Part shown: piece by piece, positions 1 to 9,417 of the stretch | Numbering within the stretch: the first letter of the stretch is position 1 | Layout: each line of letters starts with the position of its first letter | Source: Melioribacter roseus | GTDB taxonomy: Bacteria; Bacteroidota; Ignavibacteria; Ignavibacteriales; Melioribacteraceae | Direction of reading: 5' to 3' | NCBI GenBank assembly: GCA_020722065.1 | Contig: DYLK01000009.1 | Coordinates: 1-64,000 of the forward strand | DNA: 64,000 nt | Notes under the pieces: model-generated | Databases searched by the model: none | Told to the model about the DNA's origin: nothing | Seen by the model: only the letters and a program-made list of their open reading frames with translations | Made by a program: the position numbers and the translations under genes

Positions 1-934
1 CCCAATTTGTTCCATCCCAGTATTCATTTAAAGACCAAGTCATATTTCCGTTGGAATCATAGGTGTAAGTTTCTCGATGATAATTCTCCCAATTTGTTCC
101 ATCCCAAGTTTCAGATAATTCCAAAGTCATATTCCCGCTGGAATTATAAGTATATGTACGTCGCTCATAATAATACCAATTAGTTCCATTCCAATATTCA
201 CGTAAATAATAAATCATATTTCCGTTGGAATTATATGTGTAAGTTTCTCGTTCAATATTTTCCCAACTTGTGCCGTCCCAATTTTCATATAATTCCGAAG
301 TCATATTTCCATTGGAATTATAAGTGTAAGTATATCGAGATGAATTTACCCAACTTGTGCCATCCCAATTTTCATGCAACCAAGAAGTCATATTTCCGTT
401 GGAATCATAGGTTAAAGTATGACGCTCAGAATTTACCCAACTTGTGCCATCCCATTCTTCCCATAACCCAGAAATCATATTTCCGTTGTAATTATATGTG
501 CCTCGCCAATAATTTACCCAACTTGTCCCATCCCAATATGCATATACCCAAAAAGCCATATTCCCATTGAGATCATAAGTAAATGTGCCTCGAAAACCAT
601 TTACCCAACTTGTCCCATCCCACCATTGATATAACCTAGAAGTCATATTTCCGTTGGAATCAAATTCATATTTATATTTTTCAACTGTGCTATCCTCAGA
701 TGTTGCAATTGCACTATCAACTACTTCATAAGTTGCTAACACATTCTTTATGGCATTTTGTTTTAATTTGCCATTCAAAAAAATATCTTTTGTTAAAGTT
801 TCATCTGGAAAGTTGACATTTGGGTTGTGGGGAATTCTTTTTATTCGTTCTAAAACATCTTCTTGTTGTGAAAAGATATTTGTTGAAATGAAAAATACTG
901 TTACAAATAATAAAAACGTTTTTGTTAATTTCAT
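1..934 (-). CDS. Secreted tandem-repeat protein (WDGTSW/SNGNM repeats), 3' end outside window
   Basis: An open frame on the minus strand starts at the ATG complementary to 932-934, after a GGAG-like site, and runs off the window start without a stop. The N-terminus (MKLTKTFLLFVTVFFIS...FSQQ) is a clear Sec signal peptide. After a linker of about 65 residues come eight visible copies of a 29-residue unit with core Y(D/N)SNGNMT, then L.E.WDGT(S/N)W, then R.TYTY. One copy is two residues shorter. Proteins of this style are common in secreted Bacteroidota proteins, but I cannot name a function. The C-terminus, where a type IX secretion sorting domain would sit, lies outside the window. Export is well supported; an adhesin-like or surface role is only inference. 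Confidence 0.8.
   Translation of the reverse strand, partial: MKLTKTFLLFVTVFFISTNIFSQQEDVLERIKRIPHNPNVNFPDETLTKDIFLNGKLKQNAIKNVLATYEVVDSAIATSEDSTVEKYKYEFDSNGNMTSRLYQWWDGTSWVNGFRGTFTYDLNGNMAFWVYAYWDGTSWVNYWRGTYNYNGNMISGLWEEWDGTSWVNSERHTLTYDSNGNMTSWLHENWDGTSWVNSSRYTYTYNSNGNMTSELYENWDGTSWENIERETYTYNSNGNMIYYLREYWNGTNWYYYERRTYTYNSSGNMTLELSETWDGTNWENYHRETYTYDSNGNMTWSLNEYWDGTNW
2..665 (-). repeat. In-frame coding tandem repeat, 87-bp period
   Basis: The block TCCATCCCA (complement of the WDG codons) recurs near 11, 98, 185, 272, 359, 446, 527 and 614. The spacing is 87 bp except for one interval of 81 bp, which is the two-residue-shorter copy. The DNA is nearly identical between copies at the SNGNM and WDGT segments, so the array probably expands and contracts by recombination. 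It is protein-coding throughout and is not a CRISPR. Confidence 0.85.
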
Positions 935-1212
935 TTTGCCTCTTCTCCTTAAATTATAAATGTTTTATAATTGATAAGATAAATAATTATCGATTAAAAT
1001 CAAAGTTAGTTGATATTAGTGTAATGCCACCATAAAAGCAAGATAAAAATCAGAGAAAAAGTATAGTGAAAAATCATACAACATTTTTATAATTACTCAA
1101 TTTGCTCTTCTTCAACTAAAAATTCAAGAAAAAAGTAAAAATTATTTCCGATTTTGCAACCCGAAAAAAAGAAATATCAATAAATATTTTATCATTACTT
1201 AAGGAAAAATAT

Positions 1213-1905
1213 ATGGAGTTTATAAATGATTTGCTTTGGTTACTTGAGCCCGAAGGAATTAAATGGTTAATTACGGTTGGAGGTTTACCGATAATATGTT
1301 TCATTATTTTTGCTGAAACGGGATTTTTTGCTCTATTACCAGGCGATTCATTATTAGTTTTGTCGGGAATATTTGCTGCAACTCCATCTTCTGACGGAGG
1401 GACACTTTTGCCGCTGAGTTTTCTTTTGTTTATTCTCCCAATATTTGCAGTTCTTGGCGACCAAGTTGGATTTTGGTTAGGGAGATGGGTAGGAAGAGCG
1501 ATGTATAATTGGAAAGATCGGTATGTTCTTGGAATTCCAATATTTAAGGTTGCATATTTACATAAAGCCGAAAAGTTTTATCAGCGTTGGGGAGTTTTTG
1601 CAATTATGATTGGACGTTGGGTCCCGATAGTGAGAACTTTCGCTCCAATCGTGGCGGGAATAATTAGAATGCCGATAAAGAAATTTCTTACTTTCAATAT
1701 TTTAGGTGGGTTTACTTGGGTTTGGAGTATGGTTTTAGCAGGATATTTTTTAGGGAATTTTACAAAAACGCAATTTGGTTTCGATTTAGCACATCATATC
1801 GATAAAATTGCAATTATTGTAGTTTTACTATCGTTAATTCCAATATTCTATACAATTTGGAAAGAGAAACAACTAGCAAAGCAATCTGAAAAAAGTGATT
1901 TGTAG
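1213..1905 (+). CDS. DedA family membrane protein
   Basis: A 230-residue integral membrane protein of the DedA/SNARE-associated family (PF09335). Family marks are FAETG at 33-37, LPGDSLL at 42-48, and the signature around 135-149 with R135, P138, R141 and the final AG, which matches the conserved R-x-x-P-x-x-R-T...AG segment. Members act in the inner membrane as proton-dependent lipid transporters or scramblases, some for undecaprenyl phosphate or phosphatidylethanolamine. Which substrate applies here cannot be told. The start follows an AAGGA site by a few bases. It stands alone and faces hppA convergently, with a shared terminator between them. Confidence 0.92.
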   Translation: MEFINDLLWLLEPEGIKWLITVGGLPIICFIIFAETGFFALLPGDSLLVLSGIFAATPSSDGGTLLPLSFLLFILPIFAVLGDQVGFWLGRWVGRAMYNWKDRYVLGIPIFKVAYLHKAEKFYQRWGVFAIMIGRWVPIVRTFAPIVAGIIRMPIKKFLTFNILGGFTWVWSMVLAGYFLGNFTKTQFGFDLAHHIDKIAIIVVLLSLIPIFYTIWKEKQLAKQSEKSDL

Positions 1906-1930
1906 AATAATTACAAAAGTGTTTAAAATA

Positions 1931-1959
1931 AAAATCCCGATTCATAAAATCGGGATTTT
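1931..1959. terminator. Bidirectional terminator between dedA-like gene and hppA
   Basis: An 11-bp perfect stem (AAAATCCCGAT with ATCGGGATTTT) closes a 7-base loop. It is flanked by A-runs on the left and GTTTTTA on the right, so it can stop transcription from both convergent genes. Confidence 0.85.
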
Positions 1960-1984
1960 AGTTTTTAAACTTTACTTCAATAAA

Positions 1985-4156
1985 TTAAATGAAAAGAGGT
2001 GCAAGAACAAGAGTTAATGTACTCAATAATTTAATTAAAATATGTAATGAAGGTCCAGCAGTATCTTTGAATGGATCGCCAACCGTATCTCCAACAACAG
2101 AAGCTTTGTGAGGTTCTGATTTTTTACCACCAAAAGCGCCTGTTTCAATGTATTTTTTTGCATTATCCCAAGCACCACCACTATTATTTAAGAAAAGAGC
2201 AAACAAAATACCTACGATTGTACCAACCATCAAATAGCCACCAACAACTTCAGCGCCATTTGCAGCGTTAACATTTGTTTCTCCACCATTAAAATAATAA
2301 AGCCAACGGAAAACTAAGCCAACACCAAGTGTCATAACAACGATTAACAATCCTGGCACAACCATTTCTTTAAGTGATTGTTTTGTTGCAATATCAACGC
2401 ATTGACCGTAATCTGGTTTCGAAGTTCCGAGCATAATACCAGGATTGGAACGGAACTGGTCGCGAACATTATTAATTATTGAATAAGCGGCTTTTCCAAC
2501 AGCTTTAATTGCAAAAGATGAAAATAATAAAACTAGCATGGCACCAAGTAAAGCTCCAACAAATACTTCAGGTTTGTTTAGATTTATTTGTCCATCAAAA
2601 TTTGGTAGATAAAGTTTTACTTCATCAAGATAAGCTCCGAAAAGAAGGAAAGCTGCCAAAGCTGCCGAACCAACTGCATAACCTTTTGTTAGTGCTTTTG
2701 TTGTATTTCCCACAGCATCAAGTCTATCAGTTTTTACGCGAACTTCTTCAGGTTGTTGGCTCATTTCAATAATTCCACCAGCATTATCTGTAATTGGTCC
2801 AAAAGTATCCATCGCAAGAATATATGCTGCAGAACCAAGCATTCCCATTGTAGCGACTGCTGTTCCAAAAAGTCCACCATTTTCTAATTCAGATGAATTT
2901 CCAAGAAAATAAGTTGTAATGATACCAAAAGCAATTACAAGAGCAGGTAATCCAGTAGATTCCAAACCAATTGCGATACCTGAAATTATATTTGTAGCTG
3001 AACCAGTTTGTGAAGATTCTGCAATAGATTTAACAGGTCTGTATCGATATTCAGTATAATATTGAGTTATATAAACAAATGCTAAAGAAGTTAGAATACC
3101 AACTATTCCCGATAAGAAAAAGTTAAAATAGTAAATTCCCAATAGCCACTTTGAAGCCACAAAAAATCCAATTGCAACAATTGAAGATGTTACATAAAAT
3201 CCGCGATTAAGTGCTTTCATTGGGTCTTCAGTGTCGTTTGTTCTGACAACCATAACTCCAATAATTGAAGCTAAAATTCCAAAAGCACGAGCAACTAAAG
3301 GAAAAAGTAAAACACCAAGCAAAGATAGGTTTTCATTAACAAATAGCATTTCATTTGTATTGTAAAGTCCTGCGGCAAGAATCATTGCTCCAATATTTTC
3401 GGCAGCAGTTGATTCAAAAAGGTCGGCACCACGACCAGCACAATCACCAACGTTATCTCCTACTAAGTCAGCAATTACAGCAGGATTTCTTGGATCGTCT
3501 TCTGGAATTCCTGCTTCAACTTTTCCGACTAAATCAGCTCCAACGTCAGCGGCTTTTGTGTAAATTCCACCGCCAAGTTGAGCAAACAAAGCCACGAAAC
3601 TTGCACCAAATCCATAACCTACAATAAGTAAAGGAATTTTTGTAACATCTTCCGTTACTTGAAAAGATTGTGCTAAAAAGAATAAACCAGCAACACCTAA
3701 TAAACTCATAGCAACAACAAAAAATCCAGAAACAGCACCACCACGCAAAGCAGTTTGTAAAGCCCCATTCATATCTTTCATTGCAGCTGCAGCAGTACGG
3801 ATATTTGATCTAATAGAGACCCACATTCCCATGTAACCAGCAGCTATTGATGAGAGTGCTCCAAACATAAATGAAATTGCTGTCCACATTGCCAATTGTG
3901 CTGGCGAAGTTGGGTCGTGTTCGGTAGGTGTTCTAACTAAAGCGTAAAGAATGTAAATGAAAGCTGCCAAAGCAATCGCCAAGTATAAAATGGTTTTATT
4001 TTGTCGATTCATAAACGCTTCGGCACCAGATTTAATTGCATCGGAAATTTCTCGCATTTTATCATTTCCTGTGTCTTTTTTCAAAACATCTTTAGTAAGA
4101 TACCAAGCAAAAAGTAATCCGAGAATGCTAAATCCGAAAATTAACTGAAGTTCCAT
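1985..4156 (-). CDS. hppA: Membrane-bound proton-translocating pyrophosphatase, K+-independent type
   Basis: A 723-residue polytopic protein that couples hydrolysis of pyrophosphate to ion pumping. The substrate site is intact: DVGADLVGK at 204-212, DNVGDCAG at 234-241, and the C-terminal [15 protein letters not shown]. The segment [10 protein letters not shown] at 483-492 carries Lys487 and Thr490. These are the residues that mark K+-independent enzymes, where K+-dependent ones have Ala at the first position. Known Na+-pumping members are all K+-dependent, so this should be an H+ pump. The start is ATG after TTTGAGGT. It is monocistronic. The PPi made by tRNA charging and polymerisation would be its fuel. 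Confidence 0.97.
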   Translation of the reverse strand: MELQLIFGFSILGLLFAWYLTKDVLKKDTGNDKMREISDAIKSGAEAFMNRQNKTILYLAIALAAFIYILYALVRTPTEHDPTSPAQLAMWTAISFMFGALSSIAAGYMGMWVSIRSNIRTAAAAMKDMNGALQTALRGGAVSGFFVVAMSLLGVAGLFFLAQSFQVTEDVTKIPLLIVGYGFGASFVALFAQLGGGIYTKAADVGADLVGKVEAGIPEDDPRNPAVIADLVGDNVGDCAGRGADLFESTAAENIGAMILAAGLYNTNEMLFVNENLSLLGVLLFPLVARAFGILASIIGVMVVRTNDTEDPMKALNRGFYVTSSIVAIGFFVASKWLLGIYYFNFFLSGIVGILTSLAFVYITQYYTEYRYRPVKSIAESSQTGSATNIISGIAIGLESTGLPALVIAFGIITTYFLGNSSELENGGLFGTAVATMGMLGSAAYILAMDTFGPITDNAGGIIEMSQQPEEVRVKTDRLDAVGNTTKALTKGYAVGSAALAAFLLFGAYLDEVKLYLPNFDGQINLNKPEVFVGALLGAMLVLLFSSFAIKAVGKAAYSIINNVRDQFRSNPGIMLGTSKPDYGQCVDIATKQSLKEMVVPGLLIVVMTLGVGLVFRWLYYFNGGETNVNAANGAEVVGGYLMVGTIVGILFALFLNNSGGAWDNAKKYIETGAFGGKKSEPHKASVVGDTVGDPFKDTAGPSLHILIKLLSTLTLVLAPLFI

Positions 4157-4389
4157 GTTTTACCTCAAATAAGATTAATTGATTAATTAGTAAAAAATTA
4201 TTTTCAATATCCTTAAAAGTGAATAAAGAATTCATAAAATTTTAATATTTCATAAATTTTGAATTAATTCTATTGTTTTATTAAATATTTGTAAAAATTT
4301 AACTTCGTAACTTAACAATCGACATAACATCTGACAAATTATTTTTTTAATAATCATATATTATCAAAAAATGAATATTTTGAAATTAT

Positions 4390-5610
4390 TCAAACTTTAA
4401 GATGTTCACCTTCTGACTTTGCTACAATCGCGGCACAAACGGTATCGCTATAAACATTTACAGTTGTTCGCATCATATCAAGAATTCTATCGACAGCGAG
4501 AATTAAACCAATTCCTTCTAAAGGCAAACCAATTACTGAAAGTACCATACTCATCATTACTAATCCTGCCATTGGAATCCCCGCAGCGCCAATTGATGAT
4601 AACAAAGCCGCAGAAACCATCAAAAATTGATTTGTAAAGCTAACTTCAACTCCATAAGCTTGTGTAATAAACATTGCCGCTACAAGTTCATATAATGCTG
4701 TTCCATCCATATTTATTGTTGCACCAAGTGGAATTACAAAACTTGTTATCTTTTTTGAAATTCCGACTTTATGCTCAATTGCTTCCATTGTTAATGGCAA
4801 AGTTGCGTTGGAGGAAGCTGTTGAAAATGCAGTTAATAACGGTGCCGAAAGTGCTTTATAATGTGCTTTTGGACTGATTTTCCCGATTAATTTTAACATT
4901 AATGGTAAAGTAAAAAAGGCGTGAAAAAATAAAGAAATAACTACAGTTAGCATATACAAACTTAAACTTGTTATTACGTTCCATAAATTACCATTTAATG
5001 ATTGTTCTGCAACAACTTTTGTTACAATGCCAAATATTCCAATCGGAGCGAATTTTATTACAAGCATTGTAATATTCATCATAATATCAAAAATACCGTT
5101 AAAGAAGTTGTTGATAGTTATATTTTGTTCCACTTTCAATTTTGTGATGAAATATCCAAAAATCATCGCAAAAAAGATAATACTTAACATACTTGCTTCA
5201 GTAAATGCTTGAAAAATATTCGTTGGAATTATATTCAAAATTGTTGAACCAAATGTATTTTGTGCTTGTTCTAAACCTTCAATTGATTGTGAAAGTCCTA
5301 AATCAATTCCTTTCCCTGGTTGAATTAAATTAACAAACAATAAACCAGTTAAAATTGCAATTAGACTTGTCGTCAAATAATAAAACATTGTTTTAGCTCC
5401 AAGTCTTCCAAAATCTTTTGCTGAACCAATATTAGAAACACCGACAACAATAGAACTGAAAACCAAAGGAACCATAACCATCTTAAGTGAATTAAGGAAA
5501 AGTGTCCCGAGCCAAGAAATATATTTAACTGACTGTGGTAGTAGTATTCCAACAATAATGCTACAAATGATAGAAATTAAGATTTGCCAATGTAATTCAA
5601 GTTTTTTCAT
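4390..5610 (-). CDS. Dicarboxylate/amino acid:cation symporter (DAACS family)
   Basis: A 406-residue membrane transporter of the GltP/DctA/GltPh family (PF00375), which moves glutamate, aspartate or C4-dicarboxylates inward with H+ or Na+. The serine-rich hairpin motif AFSTASSNATLP lies at 261-272 and the NMDGT cation-site motif at 300-304, followed by the IGAAGIPMAG hairpin. Length is normal for the family. It lies 7 bp downstream of hemW on the same strand and is probably the last gene of recN-hemW. Substrate and coupling ion are not decided by what I can see. Confidence 0.94.
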   Translation of the reverse strand: MKKLELHWQILISIICSIIVGILLPQSVKYISWLGTLFLNSLKMVMVPLVFSSIVVGVSNIGSAKDFGRLGAKTMFYYLTTSLIAILTGLLFVNLIQPGKGIDLGLSQSIEGLEQAQNTFGSTILNIIPTNIFQAFTEASMLSIIFFAMIFGYFITKLKVEQNITINNFFNGIFDIMMNITMLVIKFAPIGIFGIVTKVVAEQSLNGNLWNVITSLSLYMLTVVISLFFHAFFTLPLMLKLIGKISPKAHYKALSAPLLTAFSTASSNATLPLTMEAIEHKVGISKKITSFVIPLGATINMDGTALYELVAAMFITQAYGVEVSFTNQFLMVSAALLSSIGAAGIPMAGLVMMSMVLSVIGLPLEGIGLILAVDRILDMMRTTVNVYSDTVCAAIVAKSEGEHLKV

Positions 5611-5617
5611 TTTGACC

Positions 5618-6751
5618 TCAAATACTTAAATTTGCTAAAATTTCGTCACAAACTGCATAACCAATTTTAGTTAATCTCAAATGGGTTTTATCTCGAGAAA
5701 TCAATTTTTGTGAGATATATTGTTCAATTTTACGTTCATTTTTTTTTAACCAATCATTGCCATACTTTTCTGATAGATTTTCCAACCTGATACCATCACT
5801 TCGCAAACTGAGCATAATAAATTCCTCTAATTTGTTCTCTTCAGTCAAAAATTCATATCCAGCGGGCTGAAAATTATTTTCATTTGCTGATTTTAAATAA
5901 TAAATAAGCGATTTGAAATTCCACCACCGTTTTCCATCTACAAATGAATGAGCCGAAGTTCCAAAACCCAAATAATTTTCGTGATGCCAATATAATTTAT
6001 TGTGAACAGATTCAAATTTTGTTTTAGCAAAGTTTGAAACTTCATATTGCTTAAAATCATTTTCTTCTAAAAAATTTTGTGTGAAAAGATATAATTCGGC
6101 ATCGTGATTTTCTTCGCCAATTTGCACTTTCCCTTTTTCAACCATTGCATTTAGAATCGTTCCATGCTCAAGAATTAAGCTGTAAGTTGAAATGTGTTTT
6201 ATTGGCAATTTTACTGCAATTTCGAGATTTTTTCCCCATTTCTTGAGTGTTTGATTGGGTAAATTAAAAATTAAATCCAAACTGATGTTTTCAAAACCAA
6301 TTTCTCTTGCATTTTCTATTGTAGCAATTGCTTGCTGTTTACTGTGAATTCGTGTTAAAAATCGTAAATCTTCTTCATCGAAAGATTGAATTCCAACGCT
6401 AATTCGGTTAATTCCCATTTTAAAAAATGATATTAATTTTAACTTGTCAACTGTGCCAGGATTTGTCTCGATCGTTATTTCTACATTTTGGGAAACTGAA
6501 AAATTCTTATAAATTGTTGTAATTATTTGATTTATGAATTTTTCATCTACAAGTGATGGCGTTCCACCGCCGAAAAATATTGATTCAATAATATGGTTTT
6601 TAGAATATTCTTTTGCCCGAATTTCAATTTCTTTTTGAATAGCTGAAAAATATTCATCAACGTTCTTAAAATTGATAATTGAGTAAAAATCACAATAAAT
6701 ACATTTGTGTTCACAGTATGGAATGTGAATGTAAAGACCAAGTTTTTTCAC
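5618..6751 (-). CDS. hemW: HemW-like radical SAM protein (heme chaperone, coproporphyrinogen oxidase-like)
   Basis: A 377-residue radical SAM protein. The [4Fe-4S] motif C-x3-C-x2-C is at C13, C17 and C20, then FFGGGTPS at 59-66 binds SAM, followed by ETNPGTV. The family was long annotated as oxygen-independent coproporphyrinogen oxidase; HemW proteins are now taken as heme-binding chaperones, and true HemN is about 80 residues longer. Its ATG overlaps the recN stop by 4 bp (ATGA), so the two are translationally coupled. Confidence 0.93.
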   Translation of the reverse strand: MKKLGLYIHIPYCEHKCIYCDFYSIINFKNVDEYFSAIQKEIEIRAKEYSKNHIIESIFFGGGTPSLVDEKFINQIITTIYKNFSVSQNVEITIETNPGTVDKLKLISFFKMGINRISVGIQSFDEEDLRFLTRIHSKQQAIATIENAREIGFENISLDLIFNLPNQTLKKWGKNLEIAVKLPIKHISTYSLILEHGTILNAMVEKGKVQIGEENHDAELYLFTQNFLEENDFKQYEVSNFAKTKFESVHNKLYWHHENYLGFGTSAHSFVDGKRWWNFKSLIYYLKSANENNFQPAGYEFLTEENKLEEFIMLSLRSDGIRLENLSEKYGNDWLKKNERKIEQYISQKLISRDKTHLRLTKIGYAVCDEILANLSI

Positions 6752-8454
6752 GATTTTGTAGCGATATTTAATAATTCCTTTGCGTTTTCTATTGCCGAAT
6801 CGCTAAGTTTTTCACCACCTAAAAGTTTAGCAATTTCAATAATTCGCTCATTTTCGGACAATTTTCTTATTTTGCTAACAACTCTTCCATTTTCATTTTC
6901 TTTGTTTATAGAAAAATGGGAATTGCCAAAACTTGCAATTTGTGGTAAATGTGTGATTGCCAAAACTTGATGAGATTTTCCAAGATTTTTCATCTTTTTG
7001 GCTACTTTTTCGCCAATTCGTCCGCTAATTCCAGTATCAATTTCATCAAAAATAAGTATTGGAATAGAATCTTTTTCAGCTGCGGCTGACTTAAAAGCAA
7101 GCATAACTCTTGAAATTTCACCACCTGAAGCAATTTTTGCTAAAGGTTTTAAATCTTCGCCAAGGTTGGTGGAAATCAAAAATTCAACTAAATCAAAACC
7201 ATTTTCGAAATAATCGAAATTATCACCATCATAAATTATTGTGTTTGGAGAATTTATTTCATTTTGTGTAATATTAATTTGAAATTTAGCATCAGGCATT
7301 CCAAGTTCGGATAAAGCATCTTGAATTTTAGGAATTAGCTTTTCGGCAGCTTTTTTTCTTTGCTGGGAAATTTCAAAAGCTAAATCGCCGAGTGTGAATC
7401 GCAAATCGATAATATCGCCAATCAAATCGTCCATTATTTTTCTATAATTTTCAGCATTTTGGATTTGGTCGTGAATATCTTCTTTATAGAGAAGAAGTTC
7501 TTCAATGGACATTTTATATTTTTTTTTGATTGTTGTAATTTCAGAAAATCGGTTTCGCACTAATTCAACATCATTTGGGTTTAAATCTATCTTAGAATTG
7601 TAATTTCTTGAAAAATTTGCAACTTCTTCAACTGAATTTAACGCACTTTGAATTTCTTTAAGTTGAATTTCAAAACTCGGGTCAATTTTAGCAAGCGATT
7701 CAATTTCTTTTTCTACCCAAGCAAGTTTATCGAAAATAGAATCTTCGCCATCATAAACTAATTCGGCAATTGCTTTTGTTGTATTAAATAAATATTCGGA
7801 ATTTTCTAAAATATTTAGCTCATTTTCAGTAGAAACATCTTCACCAATATGAAGATTTGCATTGATAATTTCTCTTCGCTGAAACTGATAAAGCTCAATT
7901 TTTTCGCGAATTTCTTTATCTTTTTTTATGTAGTTCGCTAAATCTTTCTTTTTTTGATTCATTATGGCAAGCTGATTTTTGTATTCCACCAAAGTATCGG
8001 TTGAATCTAAAAATTGGTCTAAAAATTCAATGTGTTTTTGATTATCTAATAACGATTGATGTGCGTGCTGTCCATGCATATCAACAAGTAAATCGCCAAT
8101 TTCTTTAATAATCTGCAAATTAACAGGAGAATCATTTATAAAAATACGGTTTCCTTTTTGTGAAATTTCTCGCCTAATAATGATTTCATCCTCAAATTCA
8201 ATTTCATTTTCAGATAAAATTCCGATTAGTTTTGGATTTTGTTTTATAAGGAAAATTCCCTCTACAATTGATTTAGTTGCACCTTTTCTAATTACTTCGG
8301 AACTTGCTCTTTCGCCAATTAGCAATCCCAAAGCACCAACTAAAATTGATTTCCCCGCACCAGTTTCACCAGTAATAATATTTAATCCGTCAGTAAATTC
8401 GACTAAAATATTTTCAATTAAAGCGAAGTCTTTAACAAGTAAACTTTTTATCAT
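6748..8454 (-). CDS. recN: DNA repair protein RecN
   Basis: A 568-residue SMC-like ATPase for recombinational repair of double-strand breaks. Walker A GETGAGKS is at 29-36, the long middle is coiled-coil rich, and the C-terminal head has the ABC signature ASGGEISRVMLAFK near 445 and the Walker B segment LIFDEIDTGISG near 472. Length is typical. It is the first gene of a minus-strand operon with hemW and the symporter, divergent from the SGNH/MBOAT cassette across a 222-bp gap. No SOS box was identified. Confidence 0.96.
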   Translation of the reverse strand: MIKSLLVKDFALIENILVEFTDGLNIITGETGAGKSILVGALGLLIGERASSEVIRKGATKSIVEGIFLIKQNPKLIGILSENEIEFEDEIIIRREISQKGNRIFINDSPVNLQIIKEIGDLLVDMHGQHAHQSLLDNQKHIEFLDQFLDSTDTLVEYKNQLAIMNQKKKDLANYIKKDKEIREKIELYQFQRREIINANLHIGEDVSTENELNILENSEYLFNTTKAIAELVYDGEDSIFDKLAWVEKEIESLAKIDPSFEIQLKEIQSALNSVEEVANFSRNYNSKIDLNPNDVELVRNRFSEITTIKKKYKMSIEELLLYKEDIHDQIQNAENYRKIMDDLIGDIIDLRFTLGDLAFEISQQRKKAAEKLIPKIQDALSELGMPDAKFQINITQNEINSPNTIIYDGDNFDYFENGFDLVEFLISTNLGEDLKPLAKIASGGEISRVMLAFKSAAAEKDSIPILIFDEIDTGISGRIGEKVAKKMKNLGKSHQVLAITHLPQIASFGNSHFSINKENENGRVVSKIRKLSENERIIEIAKLLGGEKLSDSAIENAKELLNIATKS

Positions 8455-8497
8455 AAGGTTTGGTTAAGTTCATTATTATTAATTTAATTTTGTTTGC

Positions 8498-8549
8498 TTT
8501 GCAAATTTAAGTAAAGTTTATAATTCTTTTAATTAAAGCAATTTGCAAA
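8498..8549. promoter_or_regulatory. Paired TTTGCAAA palindromes in the divergent recN/SGNH gap
   Basis: The 8-bp palindrome TTTGCAAA occurs at 8498-8505 and again at 8542-8549, extended to ATTTGCAAAT in the second copy. The copies start 44 bp apart, about four helical turns. They sit in the only gap between two divergent operons. Operator function is conjecture; A+T-rich DNA can produce such words by chance. Confidence 0.25.
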
Positions 8550-8676
8550 TAGATTTAATTTCAGTGAATAAATTAACTAATTGGTATAACTTATTGAAAA
8601 AAATAAATTTGCTCTTTGCTAAGTGTAACAAAATCTTTAAATTTCAAATATAAACTTCCACAAAAAATTTTGCGTA

Positions 8677-9417
8677 ATGAGAAATATTATACAGATTCTA
8701 ACAAAAATTAGTCTTCTCTCTCTACTTTTAGTTGTTGATGGATATTCTTCATCACCAAGTGACTCGCTTTATTATCAAAAGAATCCTGTTTATAAATATC
8801 AAGTTGAACTTTTTAAGTTAAATAAGTTGAAAAGTGCAAAAATTGTGATGTTTGGCGATTCTCACATTCAATCTGGTAATTGGAACGAACTTTTAGGAAT
8901 CAATGAAGTTGTAAATCGGGGAATTGCCGGAGATGATACGCAAGGAATGATTGCACGAATTCAAAGTGTTTTAGATTTACGACCAAAAGTTGTAATTATT
9001 GAAGCTGGAATAAATGATGTTTACAATTGGGTCCCAAATGAAGTTATTTTGGACAATCTGAAGCAAATTGTAAGCAAGTTAAAAAAAACTGGGTCACAAG
9101 TAATTTTACAATCTATTTTCTATTCGGCAAAACTTTGGGGCGAAGATTGGATAAAACGAAATCGCCCTGATTTAGATGTCCCAAAGTACAATAAGGAAAG
9201 AAATAAGAATATTGATAAATTAAATGCACAAATCAAGCAATTAGCACAAAAAGAAGACGTTATCTTTCTTGATATTAACCAGAAATTATCAAATAAAATT
9301 TATTTAAAAGACGAATACACCCGCGACCAACTTCACTTAAATGCAAATGGGTATAAAATTTGGAGTGATTTGTTGTTAATAGAAATTAATAAACTTAAAC
9401 TCAAAGAGGTTTTATAA
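8677..9417 (+). CDS. Exported SGNH/GDSL hydrolase (first of two)
   Basis: A 246-residue protein with an N-terminal hydrophobic signal (about residues 1-22) and a complete SGNH site: GDS at 60-62 (Ser62 nucleophile), Gly at 82-85 in RGIAG, GIND at 111-114 (Asn113), and D217-x-x-H220 near the C-terminus. It resembles lysophospholipase L1/PAF-acetylhydrolase-like esterases. There is no lipobox Cys, so it should be periplasmic or secreted. Its stop overlaps the next start (TAATG), tying it to a second SGNH protein and an MBOAT acyltransferase. I infer a role in acyl transfer to, or removal from, an exported glycan. No strong ribosome binding site is visible. Confidence 0.87.
   Translation: MRNIIQILTKISLLSLLLVVDGYSSSPSDSLYYQKNPVYKYQVELFKLNKLKSAKIVMFGDSHIQSGNWNELLGINEVVNRGIAGDDTQGMIARIQSVLDLRPKVVIIEAGINDVYNWVPNEVILDNLKQIVSKLKKTGSQVILQSIFYSAKLWGEDWIKRNRPDLDVPKYNKERNKNIDKLNAQIKQLAQKEDVIFLDINQKLSNKIYLKDEYTRDQLHLNANGYKIWSDLLLIEINKLKLKEVL

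Noticed and set aside
235-570. Plus-strand open frame across the repeat array
   Set aside because: It is the shadow of the minus-strand repeat gene; it has no ribosome site and its product mirrors the repeat period.
1-665. Regular repeats at the window start as a possible CRISPR array
   Set aside because: The period is 87 bp with no short direct repeat and unique spacer pattern; the whole array is one open frame with conserved protein motifs.
4157-4389. Gene or RNA in the 233-bp gap between hppA and the symporter gene
   Set aside because: The stretch is A+T-rich with no sound open frame or strong hairpin.
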